DNA from: Paenibacillus castaneae
Lineage (GTDB): Bacteria; Bacillota; Bacilli; Paenibacillales; Paenibacillaceae
Direction of reading: 5' to 3'
Assembly: GCF_002884445.1 (NCBI RefSeq)
Contig: NZ_KZ614144.1
Span: 599,272 to 663,271, forward strand
Length of the DNA: 64,000 bases
In this document: positions 8,144 to 17,223 of the stretch, one piece after another
Position numbering within the stretch: position 1 is the stretch's first letter
Layout: each line of letters opens with the position of its first letter
The notes under the pieces: generated by a model
The model's database searches: none
Seen by the model: the letters and a program-made list of their open reading frames with translations, nothing else
Told to the model about the DNA's origin: nothing
Translations under genes and position numbers: made by a program

Positions 8144-10450
8144 ATGGGAGAAAATACAAAGCTATGGTACGACCGTCAATCCACATTGAATACAGGGGAT
8201 GAGCAAGAAAGCTGGAACCGGGCGCTGCCGATCGGAAATGGGAGACTCGGAGCTATGGTATTCGGCGATTGTCCCGTTGAACGGTTTCAAATAAATGAAG
8301 AGTCCATTTGGGCGGGTCCGCCAGTGCCTATGCACCAGCCAGAGGCGAAACAGGCGATTCATAAAGCCAGAGAGCTGTTGTTCGCGGGCAAAAGTGAAGA
8401 AGCAGAACAGCTGGTTCAGGAGAAGGTGCTTTCTCCGCATACAGGCCCAAGAAGCTATCAGCCGTTTGGAGATGTATGGCTTCATGATCTGGGAGCTTCC
8501 AATGCAGAAGCGATAAGTGAATACAGACGCGAGTTGGACCTCGATACGGCAGTTGCAACCGTTTCTTACCTGCAAGCGGGAGTTCATCATTTCCGCGAGG
8601 CATTCTCAAGCGTAAATGATCAGGTGCTTGTTATTCGATGGCATACGGATGGCCAAAGCGAAATCAACACAAGGATTGATTTGACAAGAGGTGAAGACAC
8701 TCTCGCCGAGGTCAAGAATGAGGATTGTCTGATGCTTGCCGCGCAGGCTGCTCATGGAACTACGCATCTGGGCGTGAAATTCACTGGTTTGTTAAGGGCG
8801 GTAGCGGAAGGAGGCACGGTGAAGCCGGAAAAGGGAACCCTTCTCGTAAGCGGTGCCACGGTTTTAACCTTATACCTAGCGATTCGCACCGATTATCATT
8901 TTGACAATCCAATGGAGCCGCTTCACCACAATTTATTTGAGCTGTGCGAAGAAGATCTGCAGAGAGCCATGAAGAAACCTTACGAACAATTGAAGAGAGA
9001 GCATATAGAGGAGCATCAGCGGCTGTTTCGGCGCGTAGAGCTTGGGCTCAAGCATTCAACGCTTGCGGATTCCGTCCCGACGGACCGGAGACTGGAAGCT
9101 TTCCAACAAGGCGGTGAGGATCAAGACCTGATTGCTTTGTATTTTCATTTCGGAAGATATTTGCTGATCTCCTCAAGTCGTCTGGGCAATATGCCGGCTA
9201 ATCTTCAAGGCATTTGGAATCCGCATATGGCAGCTCCTTGGGACAGTGATTATCACATTAATATTAATATTCAGATGAACTATTGGCCTGCACAGGTAAC
9301 GAATCTAGCGGAATGCCATCTTCCTTATTTCAAGCTGATTGAAGGGCTGGTTGAGCCGGGCAGGAAGACGGCACATGAAGTCTATGATTGCCGTGGCTTT
9401 GTAGCGCACTACACGTCTGATGCATGGTTATTTACAGCTCCGGTTGGCATGGTCAACTATGGCATGTGGCCTATGGGAGCGGGCTGGTGTGTTCGCGATT
9501 TCATGGAATATTATCGATTTACCGGAGACAGGGCGTTTCTGGAGAAGCGTGCTTATCCGATCCTTAAAGAATCTGCACTCTTCTTCCTGGACTGGCTCGT
9601 TCGGCATCCAGAAACAGGGGAGTGGGTATCGGGTCCTTCTTCTTCACCGGAAAATTTGTATGTAGCATCGAATGGCAGAAGCGCGGGGCTATGTATGGCC
9701 CCGGCGATGGACCAACAGATCATATGGGATGTATTCGCCTGTGTGGTTGAGGCTGCTGGAGTATTAGGCATAAGCGATGAATTCACCGAGCAAGTGAAAG
9801 CCGTTTGGCAGGAGCTGGCCATGTCCGGTATAGGAGCGGATGGCCGTCTCTTGGAATGGTATGAGAATGTAGAAGAGGTCGAGCCCGGCCACCGCCATAT
9901 TTCTCACTTGTACGCTATTCATCCAGGAGCACAATATACCTATTCATCCACTCCTGAGCGAATGGATGCCGCACGCAAGACGCTGGAATATCGGCTGCGG
10001 CATGGGGGCGGACATACCGGCTGGAGCCGTGCATGGATCACCAATTTCTGGTCGCGTTTGAAGGACGGCGAGCAGGCTCTTGCTAATCTTGAAATGCTAT
10101 TGAAGAAATCGACGCTTCCTAATTTATTCGACAGTCATCCCCCGTTTCAAATCGACGGCAATTTCGGCGGAACGGCAGGCATTGCCGAGATGCTTCTGCA
10201 AAGCCACGGGGATGAAGTGGAGCTGCTTCCTGCGCTGCCAAAGGCATGGGAAGAAGGAAAGGTGAAGGGGCTTGTCGCACGCGGCGGGTTCCAGATCGAT
10301 ATGGAATGGCATAATGGCATGCTGAAGCAATGCCGAATTATTTCGGTCAATGGAGGAACCTGCAGGGTAGCTTACAATGCTCAGAAGAAGGTGTTGGATA
10401 CCGAAGCGGGTGCGGCTTATGATATCGAATTTTCAGAAGGCGCAAGCTAA
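8144..10450 (+). CDS. Glycoside hydrolase family 95 (alpha-L-fucosidase type)
   Basis: A 768-residue enzyme with GH95 features from end to end: N-terminal W-x-x-ALPIGNGRLGAMVFG with NEESIWAG, the (alpha/alpha)6 segment with NLQGIWN and DSDYHININIQMNYW, the SSSPENLY motif that carries the acid Glu in this family, GHRHISHLY, and QIDGNFGGTAGIAEML near the C-terminus. Characterised members are inverting alpha-1,2-L-fucosidases; some relatives act on alpha-L-galactosides. There is no signal peptide, so it probably acts on imported oligosaccharides. The start at 8144 has only a weak ribosome site. The gene is monocistronic, with terminators on both sides. Confidence 0.92.
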   Translation: MGENTKLWYDRQSTLNTGDEQESWNRALPIGNGRLGAMVFGDCPVERFQINEESIWAGPPVPMHQPEAKQAIHKARELLFAGKSEEAEQLVQEKVLSPHTGPRSYQPFGDVWLHDLGASNAEAISEYRRELDLDTAVATVSYLQAGVHHFREAFSSVNDQVLVIRWHTDGQSEINTRIDLTRGEDTLAEVKNEDCLMLAAQAAHGTTHLGVKFTGLLRAVAEGGTVKPEKGTLLVSGATVLTLYLAIRTDYHFDNPMEPLHHNLFELCEEDLQRAMKKPYEQLKREHIEEHQRLFRRVELGLKHSTLADSVPTDRRLEAFQQGGEDQDLIALYFHFGRYLLISSSRLGNMPANLQGIWNPHMAAPWDSDYHININIQMNYWPAQVTNLAECHLPYFKLIEGLVEPGRKTAHEVYDCRGFVAHYTSDAWLFTAPVGMVNYGMWPMGAGWCVRDFMEYYRFTGDRAFLEKRAYPILKESALFFLDWLVRHPETGEWVSGPSSSPENLYVASNGRSAGLCMAPAMDQQIIWDVFACVVEAAGVLGISDEFTEQVKAVWQELAMSGIGADGRLLEWYENVEEVEPGHRHISHLYAIHPGAQYTYSSTPERMDAARKTLEYRLRHGGGHTGWSRAWITNFWSRLKDGEQALANLEMLLKKSTLPNLFDSHPPFQIDGNFGGTAGIAEMLLQSHGDEVELLPALPKAWEEGKVKGLVARGGFQIDMEWHNGMLKQCRIISVNGGTCRVAYNAQKKVLDTEAGAAYDIEFSEGAS

Positions 10451-10459
10451 TATGTAGAA

Positions 10460-10510
10460 TAAGCCGAGTGAGAGACAGGACAATTCCTGCATCTCACTCG
10501 GCTTTTGTTT
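10460..10510 (+). terminator. Terminator after the GH95 gene
   Basis: A 13-base perfect stem (AAGCCGAGTGAGA with TCTCACTCGGCTT) is followed by a TTGTTT tail, ten bases after the stop codon. Confidence 0.88.
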
Positions 10511-10652
10511 CGTTCATGCATGCTCCTGCAGCTTGATTTTCCGATAATCGGAGGGTGACCTGCTTACTTTATATGGTTAAAAGATATGAAATAGGGGGCA
10601 GTCGTATATGCTGCTTATCGGCGCTATAATAGAGAAAAGAGGAGGCTGCGAA

Positions 10653-11891
10653 ATGAGTGGATTCATTGACCGATTGCGCAAAGGCTATGGCAAAAAATTA
10701 GTGTCTCTACATACGTGGAACGGATGGATTGTTGTTATTTTGGCATTGACCGGGCTGATACTCGTTGGCGGCTTCTGGCGCGGTGTACTTGGCGAGGGAA
10801 GGGTATGGCTTAAGTGGCTGCATATTGTTGTCGGCGTCGCTTCGATCCTGCCTGTGATTTATTATTTGGCGCTGGCAGGCAAGCATTGGAAGCAGCTTAA
10901 GCAGAAGCCTTGGCAGCGATTCAATGTGCTCGTCGTACTCGCTTTGCTGCTCGGTTGGTTCGGGTCAGGCGTGCTGCTCTGGCAGTTCAGAGCGGTTGGG
11001 CCCAGCGTATCTAATACGGCTTTGGCGGTGCATGATTTGCTTACGTGGATCGGCCTTCCTTATATCATTTATCATTCAATTACACGGGTCAAATGGCTTA
11101 AGGAGCCGAATCGTCGCACAATAAAGAGTGAGAGAGCAGCAGCGGAACTGCATCCCGCAGGAGCACCGCAGTCCCTTTATACGCGCAGGGCATTCATTCG
11201 CGGTGCGATTGGCATTGGCTTAGCTGTCACGGTTGGGCCTTCGTTTCTAAAGTGGCTTGGCAGCTCGCTTGGCTCCATCGGGGGCGGTCAAACCATAGAT
11301 AAATTAATCGAAAATGATACTAATGAGCTGCTGCCGGCACCGGATCCGCTTCCTGATTCCGCCCCGCCGATTGGCGGCGGTGCAACAGGCAATTTCCGCG
11401 TATATACGGTAACGCCGATCCCTTCCTTCTCGAATGATAACTGGTTCTTTACGATAGACGGACTTGTAAACCAAGCGATGAAATGGGATTGGAAGCAGTT
11501 TGTTGCCCTGAAACGCACGGTGCAGGTTAGTGACTTCCACTGTGTGACCGGCTGGTCCGTATATAAAAACACATGGGAGGGTATACCGCTCAAGGAGCTG
11601 CTCAAGATGGCAGGTGTACAGTCTGGTGCTGAAACGGTGAAGCTTTACTCGGGTGATGGTGTGTATACGGATACGCTAACGCTTGAGCAAGCTGACATGG
11701 ACGATGTCATGGTTGCGGTTATGCATGACGGCAAGCCGATTCCAAGCGACCTCGGCGGTCCCGTTCGGCTGGTCGTTCCGAAGATGTATGCATACAAATC
11801 CGTGAAATGGCTGAATAGAATTGAGCTCATTGACGAAGAGCATACGGGCTATTGGGAGCAGAGGGGGTATTCGAAGGACGCATGGGTATGA
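10653..11891 (+). CDS. Molybdopterin oxidoreductase (sulfite-oxidase fold) fused to a cytochrome b-like membrane domain
   Basis: A 412-residue two-part protein. Residues 1-150 form four transmembrane helices with histidines H20, H57, H127 and H141 placed as in b-type haem domains. Residues 177-200 hold an internal twin-arginine motif, TRRAFIRG, followed by a hydrophobic stretch. Residues 245-412 are a sulfite-oxidase/YedY (MsrP)-type molybdopterin domain with the likely Mo-ligating cysteine C297 in DFHCVTGW. The expected topology is a membrane haem module inserted by Sec, with the Mo domain exported through Tat. It would pass electrons between the quinone pool and an extracytoplasmic substrate. 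The start has AGAGGAGG upstream. The substrate is unknown; protein methionine sulfoxide reduction is one possibility by family analogy. Confidence 0.85.
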   Translation: MSGFIDRLRKGYGKKLVSLHTWNGWIVVILALTGLILVGGFWRGVLGEGRVWLKWLHIVVGVASILPVIYYLALAGKHWKQLKQKPWQRFNVLVVLALLLGWFGSGVLLWQFRAVGPSVSNTALAVHDLLTWIGLPYIIYHSITRVKWLKEPNRRTIKSERAAAELHPAGAPQSLYTRRAFIRGAIGIGLAVTVGPSFLKWLGSSLGSIGGGQTIDKLIENDTNELLPAPDPLPDSAPPIGGGATGNFRVYTVTPIPSFSNDNWFFTIDGLVNQAMKWDWKQFVALKRTVQVSDFHCVTGWSVYKNTWEGIPLKELLKMAGVQSGAETVKLYSGDGVYTDTLTLEQADMDDVMVAVMHDGKPIPSDLGGPVRLVVPKMYAYKSVKWLNRIELIDEEHTGYWEQRGYSKDAWV

Positions 11892-11920
11892 TTAAACTAG
11901 CTGTGGGGAAGGTGCTGCTG

Positions 11921-12792
11921 ATGAGTTTGAAGAACCGTGTGCATCGGACGTTTACGATAGAGCTGGAGCCTGGAAGCTGTATAAGAGGGAATATTAGGGT
12001 GAAGGAGGATGGTCAGGCAAAGCCAGTTCTCCTATTTGCTCATGGCTTCAAAGGCTTTAAGGATTGGGGCTTCATGCCTTATGCTTCTGAGCAGCTCGCT
12101 CATCTGGGATTTGCGGTTATTACGTTTAACTTCTCACATAATGGAGTTGGATTGAACGAGAGTGATTTCGATGAGCTCTACCGCTTCGGTGCGAATACCT
12201 ATTCGCAGGAGCAGAAGGATCTAGCGGCTGTCCTTGCAGCCGTGCTTGAGGGCACCCTTCCGCTGTCGGAGCAGATGAATAAGGAGCCAATATTTTTAGT
12301 GGGACATAGCCGGGGCGGCGGCAACAGCGTACTGTTCGCGGCGGAGCATCCCGAAATACGCGGCGCTGCGTCATGGAATGGGATAGCGGATGTCAACTTG
12401 TTCGGCGATGCATTCCGCGAGCAGGTGCTGCGTGATGGAGTAGGCTATGTTGCGAACGCAAGGACGAAGCAGCAAATGCCGATCACGGCAGCGTTTTTCG
12501 AGGATCTGGATCGCAATCGGAGCGATTCGATATTGTAAGCCGCGCGGCGGAGATGGAAACGCCGATACTGTTCATTCAGGGCGAACAGGATTCAGAAAGG
12601 CTGCTTGAAGGCTTTCAGCGTCTGCGCGAAGCTGCTCCGCAGCACCGCTTCGAGAAATTGGCGGGTGCAAACCATACATTCGGGACGGTGCATCCTTTTG
12701 ACGGAACGACGGATGAGCTGGAGCAGGCTATTGCGCTGACGGGTGAGTTTTTCTCTGGGCTGTTGGGTAGAGATTGTGAGGGCATATCGTAG
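11921..12792 (+). pseudogene. Alpha/beta hydrolase split by an apparent single-base frameshift
   Basis: The first part (11921-12538) encodes an alpha/beta-hydrolase with FAHGFKGFKDWG near the oxyanion hole and the nucleophile motif GHSRGGG. It then ends at a TAA. From about 12514 the next frame continues the fold without a break: RFDIVSRAAEM, then TPILFIQGEQD (acid-residue strand) and GANHTFG (catalytic His strand), ending at 12792. Adding one G in the CGGAGC at 12518-12523 would join the frames as DRNRERFDIV. So the gene is either a recent frameshift mutant or carries a sequence error. The repaired product would be about 290 residues, a cytosolic esterase/lipase-like enzyme. The ATG at 11921 follows a GGGGAAGG site. 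Confidence 0.8.
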
Positions 12793-12946
12793 ATGGCATA
12801 GGCATCGCATAACACCGTATTCACGCATTGTGAGTGAGGTTTCTATCAATCACCTTATCCTTCCAAAAGGAGAGAAACTGATTTGCATTTCCAATCGTAA
12901 TTAAATTAAAATGTATCGAAAAAATATATAAGAGGAGGTCGTTCAA

Positions 12947-13912
12947 TTGAAAGCACTTGTGTTTAATACATTCGGAGGACCGGAAGTACTAGAATATCTT
13001 GAAATTGCGGATCCGGTTATCGAGCCTGATGAAATATTAGTAAGGATGAAAGCAATTGGATTGAATTTTGCAGATGTTTATAGAAGAAAAGGGAACTATC
13101 ATCTTGCTGGCAAATCCCCGTTTATTTTAGGTTATGAAGGGGCGGGAGTCGTTGAAAAGACGGGAGCTAATGTCCAAGGAATCAGTGTTGGCGACCCTGT
13201 TGCATTTGCCGATGTCCCATATGCTAACGCGGAACTAGTGGCTGTTCCGATGGAAAAGGCAATTCCTCTTCCAGAGACCATTACATTTGAAGAGGCGGCT
13301 TCCGTATTGCTGCAAGGCTTGACTGCCCACTATTTAACAAAAGATAGTTATGCGGTTAAGGAGAATGATATAATTCTGGTTCATGCGGCAGCAGGGGGCG
13401 TTGGACAGCTACTCGTCCAAATTGCAAAGCTCCTCGGTGGAAGGGTCATTGGTTTAACCTCCTCTATGGAGAAGGCGTCCGCAGCTAAGAAAGCTGGAGT
13501 GAATCAGGTTTTCTTGTACTCGGATGATTGGAAGAGAAAGGTTCTAGAGGAGACAAACGGAAAAGGTGTGGATGTAGTCTATGACTCAGTAGGCTCCACG
13601 CTCGAAGACAGTTTTGCTGCAACTCGCATTGGGGGAACGGTCGTATTTTTTGGAATGGCAGGGGGCGACCCTACTCCAGTTGACCCAAGAATGTTGATGG
13701 ATACGTCAAAGACTTTGACTGGTGGGGATCTTTGGAATGTCCTTACTTCCCGTGAGGAACGGGCAGCCCGTTCAGCCGAGTTGTTCCGCTGGATAGAAGA
13801 GGGGAAAGTAACGGTATCTGAGCCTACGGTATTTGCACTGCGAGATGGCCGCAAAGCGCATCGTTTTCTAGAAAGCCGCAAAAGCACAGGGAAAATTTTA
13901 TTAAGACCATAA
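12947..13912 (+). CDS. NADPH:quinone oxidoreductase-like protein (MDR superfamily, zinc-independent)
   Basis: A 321-residue medium-chain dehydrogenase/reductase. It has the quinone-oxidoreductase hallmarks: GGPEVLEYLEI at the start, IGLNFADVYRRKGNY, GYEGAGVVEKTG, LQGLTAHYL and the nucleotide-binding loop HAAAGGVGQLLVQIAK (about 145-160). Zinc-binding cysteines are absent, as in the QOR branch. Such enzymes reduce quinones or other activated double bonds with NADPH in the cytosol. Translation starts at TTG (12947), supported by AGAGGAGGTC seven bases upstream. It is monocistronic, with a terminator after it. Confidence 0.9.
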   Translation: MKALVFNTFGGPEVLEYLEIADPVIEPDEILVRMKAIGLNFADVYRRKGNYHLAGKSPFILGYEGAGVVEKTGANVQGISVGDPVAFADVPYANAELVAVPMEKAIPLPETITFEEAASVLLQGLTAHYLTKDSYAVKENDIILVHAAAGGVGQLLVQIAKLLGGRVIGLTSSMEKASAAKKAGVNQVFLYSDDWKRKVLEETNGKGVDVVYDSVGSTLEDSFAATRIGGTVVFFGMAGGDPTPVDPRMLMDTSKTLTGGDLWNVLTSREERAARSAELFRWIEEGKVTVSEPTVFALRDGRKAHRFLESRKSTGKILLRP

Positions 13913-13932
13913 AATGATAAGCTATGTTGGCG

Positions 13933-13981
13933 AAAAGGGAGACGTTCTCATGTTTTGAATCGAGAACGTCCCTTCTTTTTA
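13933..13981 (+). terminator. Terminator after the quinone oxidoreductase
   Basis: The stem AAGGGAGACGTTCTC pairs with GAGAACGTCCCTT with one bulge. The loop is TGTTTTGAATC and the tail is CTTTTTAC. Confidence 0.82.
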
Positions 13982-14396
13982 CTTTCGTTTGAACATATAG
14001 GAAAAGAAATCAGGTTGCACCCTTGCATGCCTTTTGCCCTTATTCACCCGCAGATGACTCCGGAGTGGCTCTGTTGCATTGAGGTGACAGCAAATCAGGA
14101 CTATCGAGAGCAAAGGTTGGGCCAAGCGAAGCCAAAAAAAGGTCCGGCAAAAACGTGAACACCTGAAGGGAATGGCTTATTGCTCATATAGGAAACCTCA
14201 TTTAGATGCGCTGAGGGGAACCGTACCATAAGTTAATCATGAATAAAGCGAGGAGGATAAATTTACTATTACTGCATTTCTTAATGAAGACGATGAAAAT
14301 GGGAGTATAACTGTTTCGCTCGGTCTATTATTGTAAATATCTGGTTTATCATTCTATTAGATAACAAAACGCGTATATAAAATATATCTGGAATTT
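13982..14396. other. Intergenic region before trpB
   Basis: No convincing gene. The short open frames here have no coding-like composition. One feature stands out: a GAGGAGG ribosome-site-like motif at 14250-14256 followed by about 25 sense codons, but without a usable start codon at the right distance. It may be a leader-peptide relic. I see no T-box motif and no tandem GAG/UAG triplets of the TRAP type. Confidence 0.5.
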
Positions 14397-14425
14397 ATGG
14401 TAATATAGTTTTGATAGATTACCAT
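14397..14425. promoter_or_regulatory. Inverted repeat in the trpB leader
   Basis: ATGGTAAT and ATTACCAT form a perfect 8-base inverted repeat separated by 13 bases. It ends ten bases before the trpB ribosome site. The A/T-rich stem has no U-tail, so an operator for a dimeric regulator is more likely than a terminator. The regulator is unknown. Confidence 0.5.
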
Positions 14426-14449
14426 TTTATTTTATGGAGGCGCTTACTT

Positions 14450-15610
14450 ATGGACCAACAGTTGCAGCAAGAGGGGTACTTCGGGGAATTCGGAGGCAGC
14501 TTCGTTCCGCCGGAATTGCAGGAAGTGCTAAACTATTTGAGCGAGCAATTTTACAAGTTCAGAGACGATCCGGATTTCCAAGAAGAGCTTAGCTATTACC
14601 TGCGTGAATATGTTGGCCGCAAGAGCCCGTTGACATATGCGGAGCGGCTGTCCAAAGCATGGGGAGGACCCAAAATTTACTTGAAGCGCGAAGATCTGAA
14701 TCATACTGGGGCGCATAAGATCAACAACGCCATTGGTCAGATTCTGCTCGCCAAGCGGATGGGCGCCAAGCGAATTATCGCTGAGACTGGCGCTGGACAG
14801 CACGGGGTCGCTACGGCAACGGCTTGCGCAATGTTTAATATGGAATGCGTCATCTATATGGGAGCCGAAGATATGCGCCGCCAGGCGCTCAACGTGTTCC
14901 GGATGGAACTGCTCGGTGCTACTGTCGTACCGGTGGATAAGGGGCAGGGTCGACTGAAGGACGCAGTGGACGAAGCGCTTGGCGATCTGGTTCGCAATTA
15001 TAAAAATACGTTTTATTTGCTCGGCTCGGCGGTTGGACCACATCCGTTTCCGACGATGGTTAAGCATTTCCAGGCGGTCATCAGCGAAGAGTCGAAGCAG
15101 CAGATTTTGGAGAAGGAAGGTCGTTTGCCTGATGCGGTGGTAGCTTGTGCGGGCGGCGGCAGCAATGCGATTGGTGCATTTGCTCATTACATCGACGAGC
15201 CGAGCGTTCGCCTGATCGGCGTTGAACCCGATCAAGCCCCGACCTTAACGGAAGGTGTTCCAGGACTGATCCACGGCTTCAAGTGCTTGGTGCTGCTGGA
15301 CGAGGAAGGTCAGCCGCGCAAGACGTATTCGATCGCCGCGGGGCTCGATTATCCGGGCATCGGGCCGGAGCATAGCCACTTAAAGGTGACGGGGCGCGCC
15401 GAATATGCGACTGTTACCAATGAGGAAGTGCTGGAAGCGTTCCAAGAACTTTCCCGTACGGAAGGTATTATCCCTGCCCTGGAGAGCGCGCACGCGGTTG
15501 CCTATGCCAAGAAGCTGGCGCCGACAATGGATCAGGATCAGATCCTGATCGTTAACCTGTCCGGCCGCGGAGACAAAGATGTCGAGCAAGTATTTCAGAT
15601 GATCAAATAA
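14450..15610 (+). CDS. trpB: Tryptophan synthase beta subunit, stand-alone
   Basis: A 386-residue PLP enzyme that condenses indole with serine to tryptophan. Visible: the start [28 protein letters not shown] with PLP lysine K90, the [12 protein letters not shown] block, the phosphate loop [12 protein letters not shown], and SGRGDKD at the C-terminus. All are typical of the TrpB1 type. The ATG at 14450 follows TGGAGG. Neither trpA nor any other trp gene is nearby, so this copy is separate from a trp operon and may use free indole or pair with TrpA encoded elsewhere. A sulfurtransferase gene follows after a terminator-like hairpin. A decayed homologue of both genes lies at 25345-26273. Confidence 0.93.
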   Translation: MDQQLQQEGYFGEFGGSFVPPELQEVLNYLSEQFYKFRDDPDFQEELSYYLREYVGRKSPLTYAERLSKAWGGPKIYLKREDLNHTGAHKINNAIGQILLAKRMGAKRIIAETGAGQHGVATATACAMFNMECVIYMGAEDMRRQALNVFRMELLGATVVPVDKGQGRLKDAVDEALGDLVRNYKNTFYLLGSAVGPHPFPTMVKHFQAVISEESKQQILEKEGRLPDAVVACAGGGSNAIGAFAHYIDEPSVRLIGVEPDQAPTLTEGVPGLIHGFKCLVLLDEEGQPRKTYSIAAGLDYPGIGPEHSHLKVTGRAEYATVTNEEVLEAFQELSRTEGIIPALESAHAVAYAKKLAPTMDQDQILIVNLSGRGDKDVEQVFQMIK

Positions 15611-15702
15611 TAACAACCGCTGACTGCATCTATGCGGGATAGGGTACGGGACTACGAGAACGGTCGCTATTGCAACTAAGTGATCTAGAATAAGGAATAG
15701 CA

Positions 15703-15745
15703 GGCCGGGAGCCTCCTCAATGGAGAGACTCCCGGTCTTTGATTT
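15703..15745 (+). terminator. Terminator after trpB
   Basis: GGCCGGGAGCC and GACTCCCGGTC form an imperfect stem with an additional inner CTCC/GGAG pairing. The tail is TTTGATTT. It lies about 95 bases after trpB and before the sulfurtransferase gene. Confidence 0.65.
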
Positions 15746-15875
15746 ATAATTGGCTGAAGCGCACCATTGAAGATTGGAATCACACCATATACTATAGATA
15801 TGAAGGCTAACGGAGCAAGCTAAGGCTAAAGGTTCCATATTGGATTACATAAATGAACGAAAGAGGCGAGTCAGA

Positions 15876-16712
15876 ATGAATAACATCGTGTCGTTGGAAT
15901 GGCTGAAGGAGAAAATGGGTGAGCCGAAACTAGTCATCGCGGATTGCCGTTTTCGTTTGGACGATCCCGATGCGGGACTCAGAGCGTACGAGGAGTCGCA
16001 TATCCCGGGGGCTGTTTATATGGACCTGGAGAAGGATCTGTCCGGCGAGGTCGAGGAACATGGCGGACGCCATCCGCTTCCGGATATTTTTGCAATGACG
16101 GTGACATTCGGCAGGGCTGGCATAAGCGAAGATTCGATTGTGGTCGCCTATGACGATCAAGGCGGAGCGATGGCTTCACGGCTGTGGTGGCTGCTGAAGT
16201 ATATGGGGCATGAGCAGGTCTATGTGCTGGACAACGGCTTCTCGGCTTGGACCAAAAAAGGGTTGCCGGTAGCAACCGAGAAGGAAGTGGTCCAGCCTGC
16301 GACGTACCTTGCCACGGTGCAGCACAATATGCTAGTGGAAATGGATGAGGTTAGGGAGCTGCTGGGCAGCGAGGGAGTAACGCTTATCGATTCGCGCGAA
16401 GCTCCTCGCTACCGCGGCGAGGTCGAGCCGATCGACCGCATCGCAGGCCACATTCCGGGCGCGATTAACCGTTTCTGGAAAGACAGTTTAACGGAATCCG
16501 GCGCGTGGAAGGACGTCGACGCTCAATCTGATCGGTTCCGTGATCTGGACAAGAACGGCGATCTGATCGTGTATTGCGGCTCCGGTGTTACGGCCACGCC
16601 AAACGTCATTGCGCTACAGGAATCAGGCTTCACGAAAGTGCGCTTGTATGCGGGGAGCTGGAGCGATTGGATTTCGTACGAGGAGAATCCGATTGCGACG
16701 GGAGAAGAATAA
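15876..16712 (+). CDS. Sulfurtransferase, 3-mercaptopyruvate type
   Basis: A 278-residue protein made of two rhodanese domains (about 1-135 and 150-278). The C-terminal domain carries the persulfide cysteine C234 in the loop CGSGVTA. That loop is typical of 3-mercaptopyruvate sulfurtransferases (SseA-like), whereas classic thiosulfate sulfurtransferases usually have CRKGVTA. It moves sulfane sulfur to thiol acceptors in the cytosol. The ATG at 15876 is preceded by AAAGAGGCGAG; an in-frame upstream start would lack a ribosome site. It follows trpB in the same direction, and the decayed second locus at 25.3-26.3 kb keeps the same gene order. Confidence 0.9.
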   Translation: MNNIVSLEWLKEKMGEPKLVIADCRFRLDDPDAGLRAYEESHIPGAVYMDLEKDLSGEVEEHGGRHPLPDIFAMTVTFGRAGISEDSIVVAYDDQGGAMASRLWWLLKYMGHEQVYVLDNGFSAWTKKGLPVATEKEVVQPATYLATVQHNMLVEMDEVRELLGSEGVTLIDSREAPRYRGEVEPIDRIAGHIPGAINRFWKDSLTESGAWKDVDAQSDRFRDLDKNGDLIVYCGSGVTATPNVIALQESGFTKVRLYAGSWSDWISYEENPIATGEE

Positions 16713-16743
16713 GAATCGAGAGGCCGCGTCACACGCGGGTTTG

Positions 16744-16791
16744 GGGGCTGTGACAGGTTAGGAGTAAGTGACCTGTTGCAGCCCTCTTTGG
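16744..16791 (+). terminator. Terminator after the sulfurtransferase
   Basis: GGGCTGTGACAGGT pairs with ACCTGTTGCAGCCC with two mismatches, followed by CTCTTTG. The U-tract is short. Confidence 0.65.
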
Positions 16792-17223
16792 GCTTGCCGT
16801 TCAACAGCTTGCAAACAAGAAGTCGAGGAAAGTGGTTGCAGGAAGCCCAGAGCCAGCCACAACAGGGCGGTCGGGACAGGTTGTTCTTGAATGCTTGTCC
16901 CCCCTTCTCAGTCCGTCCAGAACAGGAACTGTGAATCCTTTCGTGTGGAGCAAGTGCAAGATCTTCATACGGAGCGATTCGATTGCATTTGGTGACGTCC
17001 CCGGTATTTCGATTCGCAATGGTTTCTTCTGGTAACAACGTAGCAAAACTTGCTCCGCCAAGCTTTCGTCACGACTTCCGTTCGCTGCCATACTATGACA
17101 AGTGGCAATCAACCGGAGCAAAGATGCACCCAAGTGACTGCTACGATGCTGCGATTTTTCGGTTTAAGGTGTCCGTCAGGCATAAAAGCCTAGCTCTTCA
17201 GACAGGTTTTCGAACCCGTTAAT
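16792..17223. other. Non-coding stretch downstream of the sulfurtransferase
   Basis: No gene can be supported on either strand; open frames are short and unlike protein. A segment at 16793-16820 resembles one at 18131-18165 (GCTTGC, TTCAACA and AAACA blocks in the same order with a 7-base gap). So this stretch and the one at 17989-18689 may be two sides of one older sequence interrupted by the SDR gene. Confidence 0.4.

Noticed and set aside
13955-14158. Small plus-strand frame after the quinone oxidoreductase terminator
   Set aside because: It begins inside the terminator hairpin, has no ribosome site and looks unlike protein.
13982-14449. T-box or TRAP-controlled leader for trpB
   Set aside because: No T-box consensus (AGGGTGGNACCGCG) and no series of GAG/TAG triplets are present.
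16792-17223. Insertion sequence or group II intron
   Set aside because: No transposase or reverse-transcriptase motifs, terminal inverted repeats or target duplications were seen.
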